Shown here: one piece after another, positions 1-8,463 of the stretch | Layout of the letters: each line of letters opens with the position of its first letter | How positions within the stretch are numbered: the stretch's first letter is position 1 | Assembly (NCBI GenBank): GCA_013821825.1 | Contig: PNJK01000032.1 | Span: 1 to 38,423 of the forward strand | DNA from: Rhodobacter sp. | GTDB lineage: Bacteria > Pseudomonadota > Alphaproteobacteria > Rhodobacterales > Rhodobacteraceae | DNA: 38,423 nt | Direction of reading: 5' to 3' | Notes under the pieces: generated by a model | Databases searched by the model: none | Told to the model about the DNA's origin: nothing | Seen by the model: the letters and a program-made list of their open reading frames with translations, nothing else | Position numbers and translations under genes: made by a program

Positions 1-5
1 TTCAT
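1..5 (-). CDS. Start codon of a cut-off gene, possibly guanylate kinase
   Basis: On the minus strand the last five bases of the window read ATGAA. They start three bases after the yicC stop codon, and a TGGAA sequence just upstream could serve as ribosome binding site. The rest of the gene lies outside the window. In many alphaproteobacteria yicC is followed by gmk (guanylate kinase), which makes gmk the natural guess. Only two codons are visible, so the identity is inferred from gene order alone. Confidence 0.3.
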
Positions 6-8
6 CGT

Positions 9-902
9 CTATTCCACATTCTGCACCTGTTCGCGCATCTGATCGATCACGGTTTTCAGGTCAAGACCGATGCGGGTCAGGGCCAGCGACTGCGCCTTCG
101 AACAAAGCGTGTTCGCCTCGCGCATGAATTCCTGCATCAGGAAATCCAGTTTGCGGCCCATGGGTGCCGGGTCTGCCAGATGGGCACGGGCGGCATCGAC
201 GTGGGCGGTCAGGCGGTCCAGCTCCTCGGTCACGTCGGTTTTCACGGCCAGCACCGCAAGTTCCAGGGCAAGTCGGCTTTCGTCCACCGCATCGGTCGCG
301 GCAAGCACGCGGGCAAGGTTTTCGCGCAGGGTGTCTGCTTGGGTGGCCGCGCGGACGGAGACCTCGCGCTGGGCGTCCTGCGTCAAGGCGGCAATCCGGT
401 CGATCTGCGCGCCGATCACCGAGGCCAGGGCCGCACCTTCGGCCGCGCGCATCGTGGCGAATTCGGCCAGCAGCAGGGGCAGATCTGCCAGAAGGGCAGT
501 GCGCAGCGGGGTCGTGTCAATCTCCTGCGTCGCAGTATCAAGGACGCCGCGCAGGGTCAGGACATCGGCACCGGTTGCTTGCCGCAAGGTCACTCCGGCG
601 GCCATGGCAGCGGCTTCGACCCCGGCAAGGGCGGTCAGGGCCGCCCCCAGGTTGGCGTCGTTCAGGCGGAAGGCCGTGGCCTCGCGCGATTCATCTTGTG
701 CGACTTTCAGGGTCAGGTTGACGTTGCCCCGGCTGACGGCGTTTTGCAGCTCGGCCCGGACCGCAAGCTCCAGCCCCTCGACCCAGTCCGGCAGGCGCAG
801 GCGCAGATCGAAGCCCTTGCCGTTGACGGCGCGCAGGTCCCAGGCCCAGGAATAGCCCGCCTCCGCGCCGCGCCGGGTGGCAAAGCCTGTCATCGAGATC
901 AT
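9..902 (-). CDS. yicC: YicC family endoribonuclease-like protein
   Basis: A 297-residue protein of the YicC/YloC family, whose members are linked to RNA turnover and stationary-phase survival; E. coli YicC is reported to have endoribonuclease activity. The N-terminus ISMTGFA is the family hallmark and fixes the start at 902. An AAGGAG sequence sits seven bases upstream of that ATG. A longer frame reaching 944 exists but adds 14 residues that do not resemble the family. The C-terminal DUF1732 part shows GRKLDFLMQEFMREANTLCSK and the terminal helix with LKTVIDQMREQVQN, so the protein is full length. It is read toward the left edge, in front of what may be gmk. The PAS_5 gene diverges from it across about 140 bases. 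Confidence 0.93.
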   Translation of the reverse strand: MISMTGFATRRGAEAGYSWAWDLRAVNGKGFDLRLRLPDWVEGLELAVRAELQNAVSRGNVNLTLKVAQDESREATAFRLNDANLGAALTALAGVEAAAMAAGVTLRQATGADVLTLRGVLDTATQEIDTTPLRTALLADLPLLLAEFATMRAAEGAALASVIGAQIDRIAALTQDAQREVSVRAATQADTLRENLARVLAATDAVDESRLALELAVLAVKTDVTEELDRLTAHVDAARAHLADPAPMGRKLDFLMQEFMREANTLCSKAQSLALTRIGLDLKTVIDQMREQVQNVE

Positions 903-1045
903 GTGGCGGCTCCTTCCGGCCTTCGAGTTCCCATCATTTACCATTTGAATAGATTTACGGCCGAATCTTCACGATCCGGAGTAGGTTTTCTTCATGACGC
1001 GCATGGCCGGTGGGCCGCAAGCCCCGAGGCAGAAAGGCGGAAGCG

Positions 1046-1660
1046 ATGATGGATCTGAGACTTCCCGGGTTTGGCCGGTTTCGTCCAGGGAATGCGTCTG
1101 CTGCGGTCTTCGCCGGTCCATCGCAGGCCCGCGCCTATTGGGAAGGGTTGCGCAGCGGTTGCGGCATCCCGGACCGGGCCCAGCTGGACCCAAGGGGGCT
1201 GGGCGGCGTGCTGGACCGGGTCTTCGTGGCCGAGGCGATCGGACGCGGGCTGGTGCAGGTGCGCATCGCCGGGTCTTTGCTGGTAGAAACGGCAGGGATG
1301 GACCTGCGGGGATTGCCGCTGTCCTGTCTGTTCTCGGCCGACGCGCGACCACAGTTGGCGAAAGTTCTGGAAACCGTGATTTCCGGTCAGGCGCTGGTCG
1401 AGATCGACCTTGCAAACGGTCGGGGCGGTCCTGTGCCGGTGGCGCGGCTATTGCTCTTGCCGCTGACGGACGGGTCAGAGCGTCGTCTGGTGCTGGGCTG
1501 TCTTGGCGTGACCGAGGGCGGGCTTGGCGCGTGCATGAAGTTCGACATCCTGCGCTGTCAGGAAGAACATCTGAACCCGGTGGCAGCGGAAGTCGTCGTG
1601 CCACCACCGCGGCCTGAACGGCGGGTGCCGCACCTGACCCTGGTCCATAACCGGGATTGA
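1046..1660 (+). CDS. PAS_5 domain protein (DUF1388 type), function unknown
   Basis: A 204-residue soluble protein with no signal peptide or membrane segment. Residues 20 to about 140 match the PAS_5 pattern common in alphaproteobacteria: an RAYWEGLRSGCGIPDRAQLDP opening, then a strand-rich core with RIAGSLLVETAGMDLRG. Such proteins are single sensory-type PAS folds with no attached output domain, and their ligand is unknown. The start at 1046 is chosen because AGAAAGGCGG lies five bases upstream; an ATG follows directly at 1049 and is an alternative. The tail of about 45 residues is proline- and arginine-rich and looks disordered. It converges with the DAHP synthase gene, and the hairpin between the two genes may end both transcripts. 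Confidence 0.8.
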   Translation: MMDLRLPGFGRFRPGNASAAVFAGPSQARAYWEGLRSGCGIPDRAQLDPRGLGGVLDRVFVAEAIGRGLVQVRIAGSLLVETAGMDLRGLPLSCLFSADARPQLAKVLETVISGQALVEIDLANGRGGPVPVARLLLLPLTDGSERRLVLGCLGVTEGGLGACMKFDILRCQEEHLNPVAAEVVVPPPRPERRVPHLTLVHNRD

Positions 1661-1663
1661 ATG

Positions 1664-1690
1664 AAAAAGACGGCAAGGTTGCCCCTGCCG
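1664..1690 (-). terminator. Intrinsic terminator of the DAHP synthase gene
   Basis: On the minus strand the sequence CGGCAGG pairs with CCTTGCCG (one bulged T) around a GGCAA loop, and TCTTTTTC follows. A GC-rich stem plus a T-run about 25 bases past the stop codon of the DAHP synthase gene is a good intrinsic terminator. The T-run is on the minus-strand side only, so it fits that gene better than the convergent PAS gene. Confidence 0.65.
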
Positions 1691-1712
1691 CCCGTTCCGC
1701 ATCTGCCTTGGT

Positions 1713-3083
1713 CTAAAGCGCCACGCGCCGCGCGGCTTCGCGCTGCGACGACAGCTCTTCCGCCACCAGGAACGCCAGTTCCAGCGACTGCGACGCGTTG
1801 AGGCGCGGGTCGCAGGCGGTGTGGTAGCGGTCGGCAAGGTTTTCGTCCGACACCGCGCGCAGGCCGCCGGTGCATTCGGTCACGTCCTGGCCGGTCATCT
1901 CGAAATGCACGCCGCCGGGGACGGTGCCTTCGGCTTTATGGATGGCGAAGAACTCGCGCACCTCGCGCAGGACCGAATCGAAGGGGCGGGTCTTGTAGCC
2001 GGATGTCGACTTGATCGTGTTGCCGTGCATCGGATCGCAGGACCACACCACCTTGGCGCCTTCGGACTGCACCGTCTTGATCAGGCGCGGCAGGTGGTCG
2101 CCAACCTTGCCAGCGCCGAAACGGGCGATCAGGGTCAGGCGGCCCGGCTCGTTTTCCGGGTTCAGCCTGGCCATCAGGACCTTGAGATCCTCCGCCGTCG
2201 TCGTCGGCCCGCATTTCAAGCCGATCGGGTTCAGCACGCCCCGGGCGAATTCGACATGCGCGCCGTCGGGCTGGCGGGTGCGGTCGCCGATCCAGATCAT
2301 GTGGCCGGAACCGGCAACGTTCAGGCCGGTGATACTGTCGACGCGGCACAATGCCTCTTCGTATTCCAGCAACAGCGCTTCGTGGCTGGTGTAGAAATCG
2401 ACGCGCGACAGTTCGTTCGCAGTGTCGCTGTTCACCCCGGCCGCGTTCATGAAGTCGAGCGCGTCGGAAATCCGGTTGGCCATTTCACGGTAGCGTTCAG
2501 CCTTGTCGTGCTCGGCAAAGCCGAGCGTCCAGCTGTGCACGCGGTGGATGTCGGCAAAACCGCCGGTCGAGAAGGCGCGCAGCAGGTTCAGCGACGCGGC
2601 GGCCTGGGTATAGGCCTGCAGCATTCGCCGAGGATCGGGGGTTCGGGCTTCGGGCGTGGCATCAAAGCCGTTGATGATGTCGCCCCGGTAGGACGGGTAT
2701 TCGACGCCGCTGATCACTTCGGTCGGAGCAGAACGCGGCTTGGCGAACTGGCCCGCCATGCGGCCGACCTTGATGACCGGAACCTTGGCGGCATAGGTCA
2801 GCACGACCGCCATTTGCAGCATCACGCGGAACGTGTCGCGGATGTTGTCGGCGCTGAATTCGGCGAAGCTTTCGGCGCAGTCCCCGCCCTGCAGCAGGAA
2901 GGCCCTGCCCTCTGCGGCCTCGGCCAGCTGCTTTTTCAGACGCCGCGCTTCACCGGCGAAGACCAGCGGCGGATATTTCGACAGCTGCGCCTCGACCGCC
3001 GACAGGGCTGCGGCATCGGGATAATCCGGCATCTGTACCCGCGGTCTCGCGCGCCATGCCGCTTTGGTCCATCCCTTGGTCAT
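1713..3083 (-). CDS. Class II 3-deoxy-7-phosphoheptulonate synthase (DAHP synthase)
   Basis: A 456-residue enzyme that joins phosphoenolpyruvate and erythrose 4-phosphate, the first step of the shikimate pathway to aromatic amino acids. It is the plant/Mycobacterium-type class II enzyme. Visible motifs are [11 protein letters not shown] (residues 63-73), [34 protein letters not shown] and [15 protein letters not shown]. By comparison with family structures the metal ligands should be Cys69, His353, Glu395 and Asp425, all present. The start at 3083 has GGAG seven bases upstream, while the ATG at 3089 would sit only one base from it. Length is normal for the family. No aromatic pathway neighbour is in the window. 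The symbol varies between genomes (aroF, aroG, aroH), so none is given. Confidence 0.96.
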   Translation of the reverse strand: MTKGWTKAAWRARPRVQMPDYPDAAALSAVEAQLSKYPPLVFAGEARRLKKQLAEAAEGRAFLLQGGDCAESFAEFSADNIRDTFRVMLQMAVVLTYAAKVPVIKVGRMAGQFAKPRSAPTEVISGVEYPSYRGDIINGFDATPEARTPDPRRMLQAYTQAAASLNLLRAFSTGGFADIHRVHSWTLGFAEHDKAERYREMANRISDALDFMNAAGVNSDTANELSRVDFYTSHEALLLEYEEALCRVDSITGLNVAGSGHMIWIGDRTRQPDGAHVEFARGVLNPIGLKCGPTTTAEDLKVLMARLNPENEPGRLTLIARFGAGKVGDHLPRLIKTVQSEGAKVVWSCDPMHGNTIKSTSGYKTRPFDSVLREVREFFAIHKAEGTVPGGVHFEMTGQDVTECTGGLRAVSDENLADRYHTACDPRLNASQSLELAFLVAEELSSQREAARRVAL

Positions 3084-3128
3084 CGTCATTCTCCGGTCGC
3101 AAGGCAGTGTTAAGGCAGATCGGGCAGC

Positions 3129-3156
3129 GGTATAGCCCTCAGTTTCCGCCTTGCAA
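3129..3156 (-). promoter_or_regulatory. Probable promoter of the DAHP synthase gene
   Basis: On the minus strand TTGCAA (plus positions 3151-3156) and TATACC (3129-3134) are separated by 16 bases, giving a reasonable sigma-70-type promoter. Transcription would begin near 3122 and leave a leader of about 40 bases before the ATG at 3083. No attenuator-like leader peptide is visible in that leader. Confidence 0.45.
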
Positions 3157-3250
3157 AGGGCGATTGGGCGAAAACCGATGGTTTCGGCCCTTGCAGCGGG
3201 TGCGTTTTTCGGTTTCGGTGGCCTGCAAACGACATGAACAGGTCGCAGAC

Positions 3251-4270
3251 ATGACCCTTTCCCCACGCAAGGCCACTCAGACCACCAAGGCGGCCGCTCC
3301 CAGACGCTTTGTGTTTCTGCTTTTGGACAAGTTCACCATGCTGAACTTCGCCGGGGCGATCGAGCCGTTGCGACTTGCAAACCGTGTGGCGGGCGAGGCG
3401 CTTTACTCATGGGCGCTGTGTGGCGAAGGAACGGAAAAGACCTGCTCAAACGGTGCGGTCTTCCGGCTTGACCTCGGTTTGGAGGAGCTGGAGCGGGACG
3501 ATACTCTGCTGGTCTGCGGTGGGGTCGACATCCAGAAGACCACGACAAAGGGCGTGATCGCCTGGCTTCGACGCGAAGCGCGGCGCGGGATCACCATCGG
3601 CGGACTTTGCACGGGCGCGCATACGCTGGCCCGTGCCGGTCTGCTGGACGGCAAGAAGGCGACGATCCATTGGGAAAACCAGGACGGTTTCTCCGAAGAG
3701 TTCGAGAATGTGAAGCTGACGAAGTCGGTCTACGTCATGGACGGCAATCGCTGGACGACGGCGGGCGGAATTTCTTCCATCGACCTGATGCTGCGGATCA
3801 TTGCCAGCGATCAAGGCGAGGATCTGGCGAACACCGTTGCCGACCAGCTGATCTATTCCACCATCCGCACCGATCAGGACACCCAGCGGCTTTCGATCCC
3901 GACCCGGATCGGCGTGCGGCATCCAAAGCTGAGCCAGGTCATCCAGATGATGGAAGGCAACATCGAAGACCCGATGTCGCCCGCCGATCTGGCCGAGGAG
4001 GTGGGAATGTCCACCCGCCAGCTGGAACGCCTGTTCCGCCGCTATCTGAACCGCAGCCCCAAGCGATACTATATGGAACTGCGGCTGCAGAAGGCCCGGA
4101 ACCTGCTGATGCAGACGGACATGAGCGTGATCAACGTGGCGCTGGCCTGCGGCTTTGCTTCACCCAGCCATTTTTCCAAGTGCTACCGCAGCCACTACAA
4201 CACCACACCTTACCGCGAGCGCGGCACTCAGGGCATCCCCGGAATGGTGCCAGTGCGGCTATCGATCTGA
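3251..4270 (+). CDS. GlxA/GbdR-type transcriptional regulator (DJ-1/PfpI domain plus AraC HTH)
   Basis: A 339-residue regulator of the subfamily that includes Pseudomonas GbdR, CdhR and ArgR. Residues 19-185 form a DJ-1/PfpI-like sensor domain with [23 protein letters not shown] and the elbow sequence GGLCTGAH, its cysteine at 120. Residues 225-325 are an AraC-type double helix-turn-helix with [14 protein letters not shown] and [15 protein letters not shown]. The ATG at 3251 follows AGGTCG about five bases upstream; the earlier ATG at 3234 is out of frame and stops at once. It converges with the PQQ dehydrogenase gene, with four bases between the stops. GbdR-like members control betaine and dimethylglycine breakdown, which is notable beside the dimethylglycine dehydrogenase-like gene at 11.3 kb. 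The true ligand is unknown. Confidence 0.88.
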   Translation: MTLSPRKATQTTKAAAPRRFVFLLLDKFTMLNFAGAIEPLRLANRVAGEALYSWALCGEGTEKTCSNGAVFRLDLGLEELERDDTLLVCGGVDIQKTTTKGVIAWLRREARRGITIGGLCTGAHTLARAGLLDGKKATIHWENQDGFSEEFENVKLTKSVYVMDGNRWTTAGGISSIDLMLRIIASDQGEDLANTVADQLIYSTIRTDQDTQRLSIPTRIGVRHPKLSQVIQMMEGNIEDPMSPADLAEEVGMSTRQLERLFRRYLNRSPKRYYMELRLQKARNLLMQTDMSVINVALACGFASPSHFSKCYRSHYNTTPYRERGTQGIPGMVPVRLSI

Positions 4271-4274
4271 CGCC

Positions 4275-5387
4275 CTAGGGTGGCGCCATGCGGTAGGCGG
4301 TGCCGTTCGCCACCGACAGAAACCAGACCGACCCGTCGGGTGCTTCGACCACATCGCGCACCCTGCCGGTCTCGGGCGTGGCGATCCGTTCCTCGGCAAA
4401 GCCGGTATCGGCTGGCGTGTCGGGGTCAAGCCGCCCCAGAAAATCGCTGTTGAGCGAGCCGAAGAACACATCCCCGCGCCAAGCTGGCACCAATGCGCCG
4501 GAATAGACCATCAGTCCTGAAGGGGCGATGGACGGGTCCCAGTAGTGCAAGGGCTGTTCAAGGCCCTCTTTGGCGGTGCCCTCGCCGATGGAAAGGCCGT
4601 TGTAGTCGCGCCCGTAAGTGATGACCGGCCAGCCGTAGTTGCGGCCTTCCTCTGGCGCGTTCAGCTCGTCCCCGCCGCGCGCGCCGTGTTCCGCGACCAG
4701 AAGCCGGCCATCAAGATCCAGCGTTGCACCTTGCGGATTGCGGTGGCCAAGGCTGTAGACGCCGGGCAGCGCGCCATCCAATCGGGTTGCCGGCGTGCCG
4801 TCGCGGTTGAGGTGGATGACCTTCCCCTCGCCCTCAAGCGGATCCTGCGCCTGCATACCGTCCGGCCCGGTGCCGCGATCCCCAAGTGTCGCGAAGATCG
4901 TGCCATCCGTCGCCTCGACCAGCCGCGCTCCGAAATGGCGGCCACCGGACGACCCTGCGGGCATCTCGAACAGCTGGACAAACCCTTGAAGGATCGAGCC
5001 GTCGTCCGACAACCTGCCCTTTCCGACCGCCGTCCCTGATCCGCCCTCCTGAGCGACCGCATAAGTCAGCCATACCTCGCGCGAGGTGACGAAATCGCGG
5101 GGAAGCATCAAGTCCAGGAGGCCGCCCTGGCCATCCACCTCGACGTTGGGAAGGCCGACCACTGCCACTGCTTTCGCGAGTGGGGAGCTGAACAGCTTCA
5201 GCACCCCGGCACGCTCGGTGATCAGAAAGCCGCCGTCGGGCAGGAATTCGATGGCCCAGGGTTCTTCAAGGTCGGTGGCCATCGGGGTGACTGTCATGAC
5301 CCCTGCCGACGTCTCGATCACCGTTTCCTGCGCCTGCGCGGCGGTGCCGAGAACCAGCGCGACGAGTCTGACCGTCAGGTTTCGCAT
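4275..5387 (-). CDS. PQQ-dependent aldose sugar dehydrogenase, exported
   Basis: A 370-residue protein of the soluble glucose dehydrogenase/YliI family, six-bladed propeller enzymes that oxidise aldoses with pyrroloquinoline quinone in the periplasm. An N-terminal signal peptide ends near residue 20 (AAQAQ). Family signatures are PWAIEFLPDGGFLITER (43-59), GGRHFG with the expected catalytic base His151, HLNRDGTPA, GHRNPQGAT, EHGARGGDELN, NYGWPVITYGRDYNG and SIAPSGLMVYSG. The start at 5387 has GGAGG four bases upstream. No PQQ synthesis genes lie in the window, so cofactor supply must come from elsewhere. It diverges from the transporter operon and shares a regulatory gap of 178 bases with it. 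Substrate range cannot be read from sequence. Confidence 0.9.
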   Translation of the reverse strand: MRNLTVRLVALVLGTAAQAQETVIETSAGVMTVTPMATDLEEPWAIEFLPDGGFLITERAGVLKLFSSPLAKAVAVVGLPNVEVDGQGGLLDLMLPRDFVTSREVWLTYAVAQEGGSGTAVGKGRLSDDGSILQGFVQLFEMPAGSSGGRHFGARLVEATDGTIFATLGDRGTGPDGMQAQDPLEGEGKVIHLNRDGTPATRLDGALPGVYSLGHRNPQGATLDLDGRLLVAEHGARGGDELNAPEEGRNYGWPVITYGRDYNGLSIGEGTAKEGLEQPLHYWDPSIAPSGLMVYSGALVPAWRGDVFFGSLNSDFLGRLDPDTPADTGFAEERIATPETGRVRDVVEAPDGSVWFLSVANGTAYRMAPP

Positions 5388-5456
5388 GCTGCCTCCGCTG
5401 TCACTCACCCGCATTAAGGGCGTCGCGCCAATGGGTCAATTCACAACCATTCACTG

Positions 5457-5468
5457 CCTGTCGACAGG
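5457..5468. promoter_or_regulatory. 12-bp perfect palindrome between divergent genes
   Basis: CCTGTCGACAGG is a perfect 12-base palindrome with a central CG. It sits in the divergent gap between the PQQ dehydrogenase gene (start 5387) and the binding-protein gene (start 5566), about 70 and 97 bases from the two starts. Position and symmetry suit an operator, but no regulator can be named. Confidence 0.35.
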
Positions 5469-5565
5469 GCGCGAATGACCTATTTTCAAGCGTCAAACCG
5501 CTTTCCTTTTTGAAGATGCCCCACTAGGGTCGGCGCAGGATTACGATCTACTCAGGGAGAGAAAA

Positions 5566-6771
5566 ATGAAAAAACTGCTTCTCGCAACCGCAGCCTCGGC
5601 GGCCCTTGCGGGTGTTGCGTCGGCTGATGAAGTCAAGCTTGGCATCTTCATCGGCTTCACCGGCCCGATTGAATCGCTCACTGGCCCCATGGCCGCGGCG
5701 GCTGACCTTGCGATGAAAGAGGCTTCGGATTCGGGCAAGTTCATGGGCGGATCGACCGTCGTGGGCGTGCGCGCCGACAGCACCTGCGCCGTCGACACCG
5801 CGGCGGGCACGGCCGCAGCCGAACGCCTGATCACCGCAGAAGGCATCAAGGGCATGATTGGCGGCGACTGCTCGGGCATCACCGGAGCTGTGCTTCAGAA
5901 CGTCGCGCGTCCGAACGGGATGGTCATGATCTCGCCGTCGGCCACCTCGCCGGCGTTGACCACTGCCGAAGACGACGGCCTCTTCTTCCGCACCGCGCCG
6001 TCTGATGCGCGCGAAGGCGAAGTGATGGCCGAGATCCTGATGGAAAAGGGCGTCAAGTCGATCGCGCTGACCTACACCAACAACGACTACGGCAAGGGTC
6101 TGGCCGAAGCCATCGCCAGCGCTTTCACCGCCAAGGGCGGCGTCATCACGATCAACGCGGCGCATGAAGACGGCAAAGCCGATTATGCAGCAGAAGTCGC
6201 GGCTCTGGCTTCGGCCGGCGGTGACCTGCTGGTCGTCGCGGGCTATCTGGATCAGGGCGGCAAGGGCATCATCCAGGCTTCGCTCGACTCGGGCGCCTTC
6301 AGCCAGTTCGGCCTGCCCGGCGGCATGGTCGGCGACAGCCTGCCTGTGGCCATCGGTCCGGCTCTGGATGGGTCCTACGGCCAGGTGGCACAGTCCGACA
6401 GCGCCGGTGCCGCGATCCTGACCGAAATGGGCAAGACCGCAGCGACCCCGTTCGACGCGACCTCGCCTTACTCGATGGAGTCTTATGACGCCGCAGCCCT
6501 GCTGATCCTCGCGATGCAGGCTGCCAACTCAACCGATCCGAAGGTCTACAAGGACAAGGTCCTGGAAGTCGCAAACGGCCCGGCTGACGGGTCGGGCGTG
6601 AAGATTCTTCCGGGTGAAATCGGCAAGGCTCTGGAGCTGCTCGCCGCTGGCACCGCCATTGACTATGACGGCGCTTCGGGTGTCACGCTGATCGGTCCGG
6701 GCGAAAGCGCCGGTCGCTACAAGCAGTTTGAGGTCAAGGGCGGCGCTTACGAAACCGTCACCTTCCGCTGA
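5566..6771 (+). CDS. ABC transporter substrate-binding protein, branched-chain amino acid (LivJ) type
   Basis: A 401-residue periplasmic binding protein, first gene of the transporter operon. A classic signal peptide (MKKLLLATAASAALAGVASA) should be cut after residue 20. The mature part has the type I periplasmic-binding fold of the hydrophobic amino acid/amide family: KLGIFIGFTGPIESLTGP, GDCSGITGAVLQNVARPNG, SPSATSPALT and TYTNNDYGKGLAEA. Two cysteines near residues 68 and 105 could form a disulfide. GGGAGAG lies five bases upstream of the ATG. Family members bind branched-chain amino acids but also amides, urea, betaines or aromatic acids, so the ligand is open. The dehydrogenase downstream suggests an N-methylated amino acid. 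Confidence 0.92.
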   Translation: MKKLLLATAASAALAGVASADEVKLGIFIGFTGPIESLTGPMAAAADLAMKEASDSGKFMGGSTVVGVRADSTCAVDTAAGTAAAERLITAEGIKGMIGGDCSGITGAVLQNVARPNGMVMISPSATSPALTTAEDDGLFFRTAPSDAREGEVMAEILMEKGVKSIALTYTNNDYGKGLAEAIASAFTAKGGVITINAAHEDGKADYAAEVAALASAGGDLLVVAGYLDQGGKGIIQASLDSGAFSQFGLPGGMVGDSLPVAIGPALDGSYGQVAQSDSAGAAILTEMGKTAATPFDATSPYSMESYDAAALLILAMQAANSTDPKVYKDKVLEVANGPADGSGVKILPGEIGKALELLAAGTAIDYDGASGVTLIGPGESAGRYKQFEVKGGAYETVTFR

Positions 6772-6810
6772 TCGGGCCGCTGATCCGGATTTCCGGTTGA
6801 CAGACAACAG

Positions 6811-6833
6811 CGGCCCGGGCATCCCCCGGGCCG
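6811..6833 (+). terminator. Intercistronic hairpin after the binding-protein gene
   Basis: CGGCCCGGG, loop CATCC, CCCGGGCCG: a perfect nine-base GC stem 40 bases past the binding-protein stop and 65 bases before the first ATPase gene. Only two T residues follow, so it is more likely a partial terminator or an mRNA 3' stabiliser than a full stop. Such hairpins commonly let a binding protein be made in excess of its membrane partners. Confidence 0.6.
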
Positions 6834-6897
6834 TTGCATACGTACCGGCCCGCCTGGAGTTCCAGTGGCAGAGGCAGGACGCGCAGGGGAAAAATGA

Positions 6898-7683
6898 ATG
6901 ATCGTTGTCGAAGACCTTCACCGGCACTTCGGGGGCTTTCGCGCCGTTGACGGGGCATCGCTCAAGATCAGGACGGGGTCGATCACCGGACTGATCGGAC
7001 CGAACGGGGCGGGCAAGACCACCCTCTTCAACGTCATCGCCGGGCGCCTGCCGCCGACCAGTGGCCGTGTGTTGATGGACGGCGAGGATATCACCGGCTT
7101 GCCGCCACATGTCCTTTTCCACAAGGGCCTGCTGCGCACCTTCCAGATCGCGCATGAATTCGGGTCGATGACCGTGCGCGAAAACCTGATGATGGTGCCG
7201 CCGCACCAGGCAGGCGAGACAATCTGGAACAGCTGGTTCGCCCGCGACCGCGTAGCCAGGGAAGAAGCGCGCATTCGCGACAAGGCCGATGAAGTGCTGG
7301 AGTTTCTGACGATCGGCCATCTGGCCGATGAAAAGGCCGCCAATATCTCGGGCGGGCAGAAGAAGCTCCTGGAACTCGGCCGCACGATGATGGTCGACGC
7401 CAAGATCGTGTTCCTCGACGAAGTCGGCGCCGGGGTGAACCGAACGCTTCTGAATACCATCGGCGACGCGATCATCCGGCTGAACCAGGAGCGCGGCTAT
7501 ACATTCTGCGTCATCGAGCATGACATGGATTTCATCGCCCGCCTCTGTGACCCGGTGATCTGCATGGCCGAAGGACGCGTTCTGGCCGAAGGCTCGGTTG
7601 ATGAGGTCAAGAACAACGAACTCGTGATCGAGGCCTATCTTGGCACCGGCCTGAAAAATAAGATCAAGGAGGGCGCAGCGTGA
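6898..7683 (+). CDS. ABC transporter ATP-binding protein, LivG type
   Basis: A 261-residue ATPase subunit that powers the importer from the cytoplasmic face. Walker A is GPNGAGKT (34-41), the signature is ISGGQ (150-154), the Walker B ends FLDE with Glu175, and the H-loop is EHD with His208. The residue after Glu175 is valine (DEVGAG), where most ABC ATPases have proline; catalytic residues are intact, so this is a variation rather than a defect. The C-terminal EAYLGTG stretch is typical of LivG. The start at 6898 follows AGGGGAAAA; an ATG at 6894 is out of frame. The end carries AAGGAGGG, which serves the mini-ORF bridging to the second ATPase gene. Confidence 0.92.
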   Translation: MIVVEDLHRHFGGFRAVDGASLKIRTGSITGLIGPNGAGKTTLFNVIAGRLPPTSGRVLMDGEDITGLPPHVLFHKGLLRTFQIAHEFGSMTVRENLMMVPPHQAGETIWNSWFARDRVAREEARIRDKADEVLEFLTIGHLADEKAANISGGQKKLLELGRTMMVDAKIVFLDEVGAGVNRTLLNTIGDAIIRLNQERGYTFCVIEHDMDFIARLCDPVICMAEGRVLAEGSVDEVKNNELVIEAYLGTGLKNKIKEGAA

Positions 7684-7754
7684 CCCCTGCCTGCTCTCCC
7701 CGCGCCGCCCGCGCGGGCCTGTTTGCCGCCCTGAAACTGGACCTTCCCGAATGA
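7680..7754 (+). CDS. Possible 24-codon bridging mini-ORF between the two ATPase genes
   Basis: A GTG at 7680 overlaps the stop codon of the preceding gene (GTGA). The frame runs 24 codons (MTPACSPRAARAGLFAALKLDLPE) and stops at 7752-7754, overlapping the ATG of the next gene at 7751 (ATGA). A very strong AAGGAGGG (7666-7673) stands six bases before the GTG, while the following ATPase gene lacks any clear ribosome binding site of its own. The frame may therefore carry ribosomes across the gap rather than make a useful peptide. This is a reading of the sequence, not a known gene. Confidence 0.35.
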   Translation: MTPACSPRAARAGLFAALKLDLPE

Positions 7755-8461
7755 GCGCACCCTTTCTGATCGGCGAAGCGATGACCGGCGGCTATGGGTC
7801 GGTCGACATCCTGCACGCCTGCACCATCGCAGTCGAGAAGGGCGAGATCGCGGTGATCGTCGGCCCGAACGGTGCGGGCAAGTCGACCGCGATGAAAGCT
7901 GTCTTCGGCATGCTGAAATTGCGCGGCGGGCAGGTGAAGCTGGACGGCGAGGATATCACCAGGCTTACCCCGCAGGCGCGAGTCGCCAAGGGCATGGCCT
8001 TCGTGCCGCAGACCCAGAACATCTTCACCTCGATGACGGTCGAGGAAAACCTGGAAATGGGGGCGTTCCTGCGACGCGACGACATTCACCACACCATGGC
8101 GCAGGTCTACGACCTGTTCCCGATCCTGAAGGAAAAGCGCTATCAGGCCGCGGGCGAGCTTTCGGGCGGCCAGCGTCAGCAGGTCGCCGTCGGTCGTGCT
8201 CTGATGACCCAGCCACGCGTCCTGATGCTGGACGAGCCTACCGCCGGCGTCAGCCCCATCGTGATGGACGAACTGTTCGACCGGATCATCGAGGTCGCGC
8301 GCACCGGGATCTCGATCCTGATGGTCGAACAGAACGCCCGGCAGGCGCTGAACATCGCCGACAAGGGCTTTGTGCTGGTGCAGGGACGCAACCGGTTCAC
8401 CGATACGGGACAGGCCCTGATGGCCGACCCGGAAGTTCGTCGCAGTTTTTTGGGAGGATGA
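7751..8461 (+). CDS. ABC transporter ATP-binding protein, LivF type
   Basis: A 236-residue second ATPase subunit, the usual heterodimer partner of the LivG-type protein. Walker A is GPNGAGKS (38-45), the signature LSGGQRQQ begins near 137, Walker B is VLMLDEPTAG with Glu162, and the switch position reads VEQN, with glutamine in place of histidine as is normal in LivF. The only ATG is at 7751; there is no Shine-Dalgarno sequence before it, and translation probably depends on the overlapping mini-ORF. Its own end carries GGGAGG, which serves the next gene. Confidence 0.93.
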   Translation: MSAPFLIGEAMTGGYGSVDILHACTIAVEKGEIAVIVGPNGAGKSTAMKAVFGMLKLRGGQVKLDGEDITRLTPQARVAKGMAFVPQTQNIFTSMTVEENLEMGAFLRRDDIHHTMAQVYDLFPILKEKRYQAAGELSGGQRQQVAVGRALMTQPRVLMLDEPTAGVSPIVMDELFDRIIEVARTGISILMVEQNARQALNIADKGFVLVQGRNRFTDTGQALMADPEVRRSFLGG

Positions 8462-8463
8462 GG

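Noticed and set aside
1821-3113. A 430-codon open frame on the plus strand opposite the DAHP synthase gene
   Set aside because: It is the mirror of a well-supported gene in GC-rich DNA, has no ribosome binding site, and its protein has no recognisable motif.
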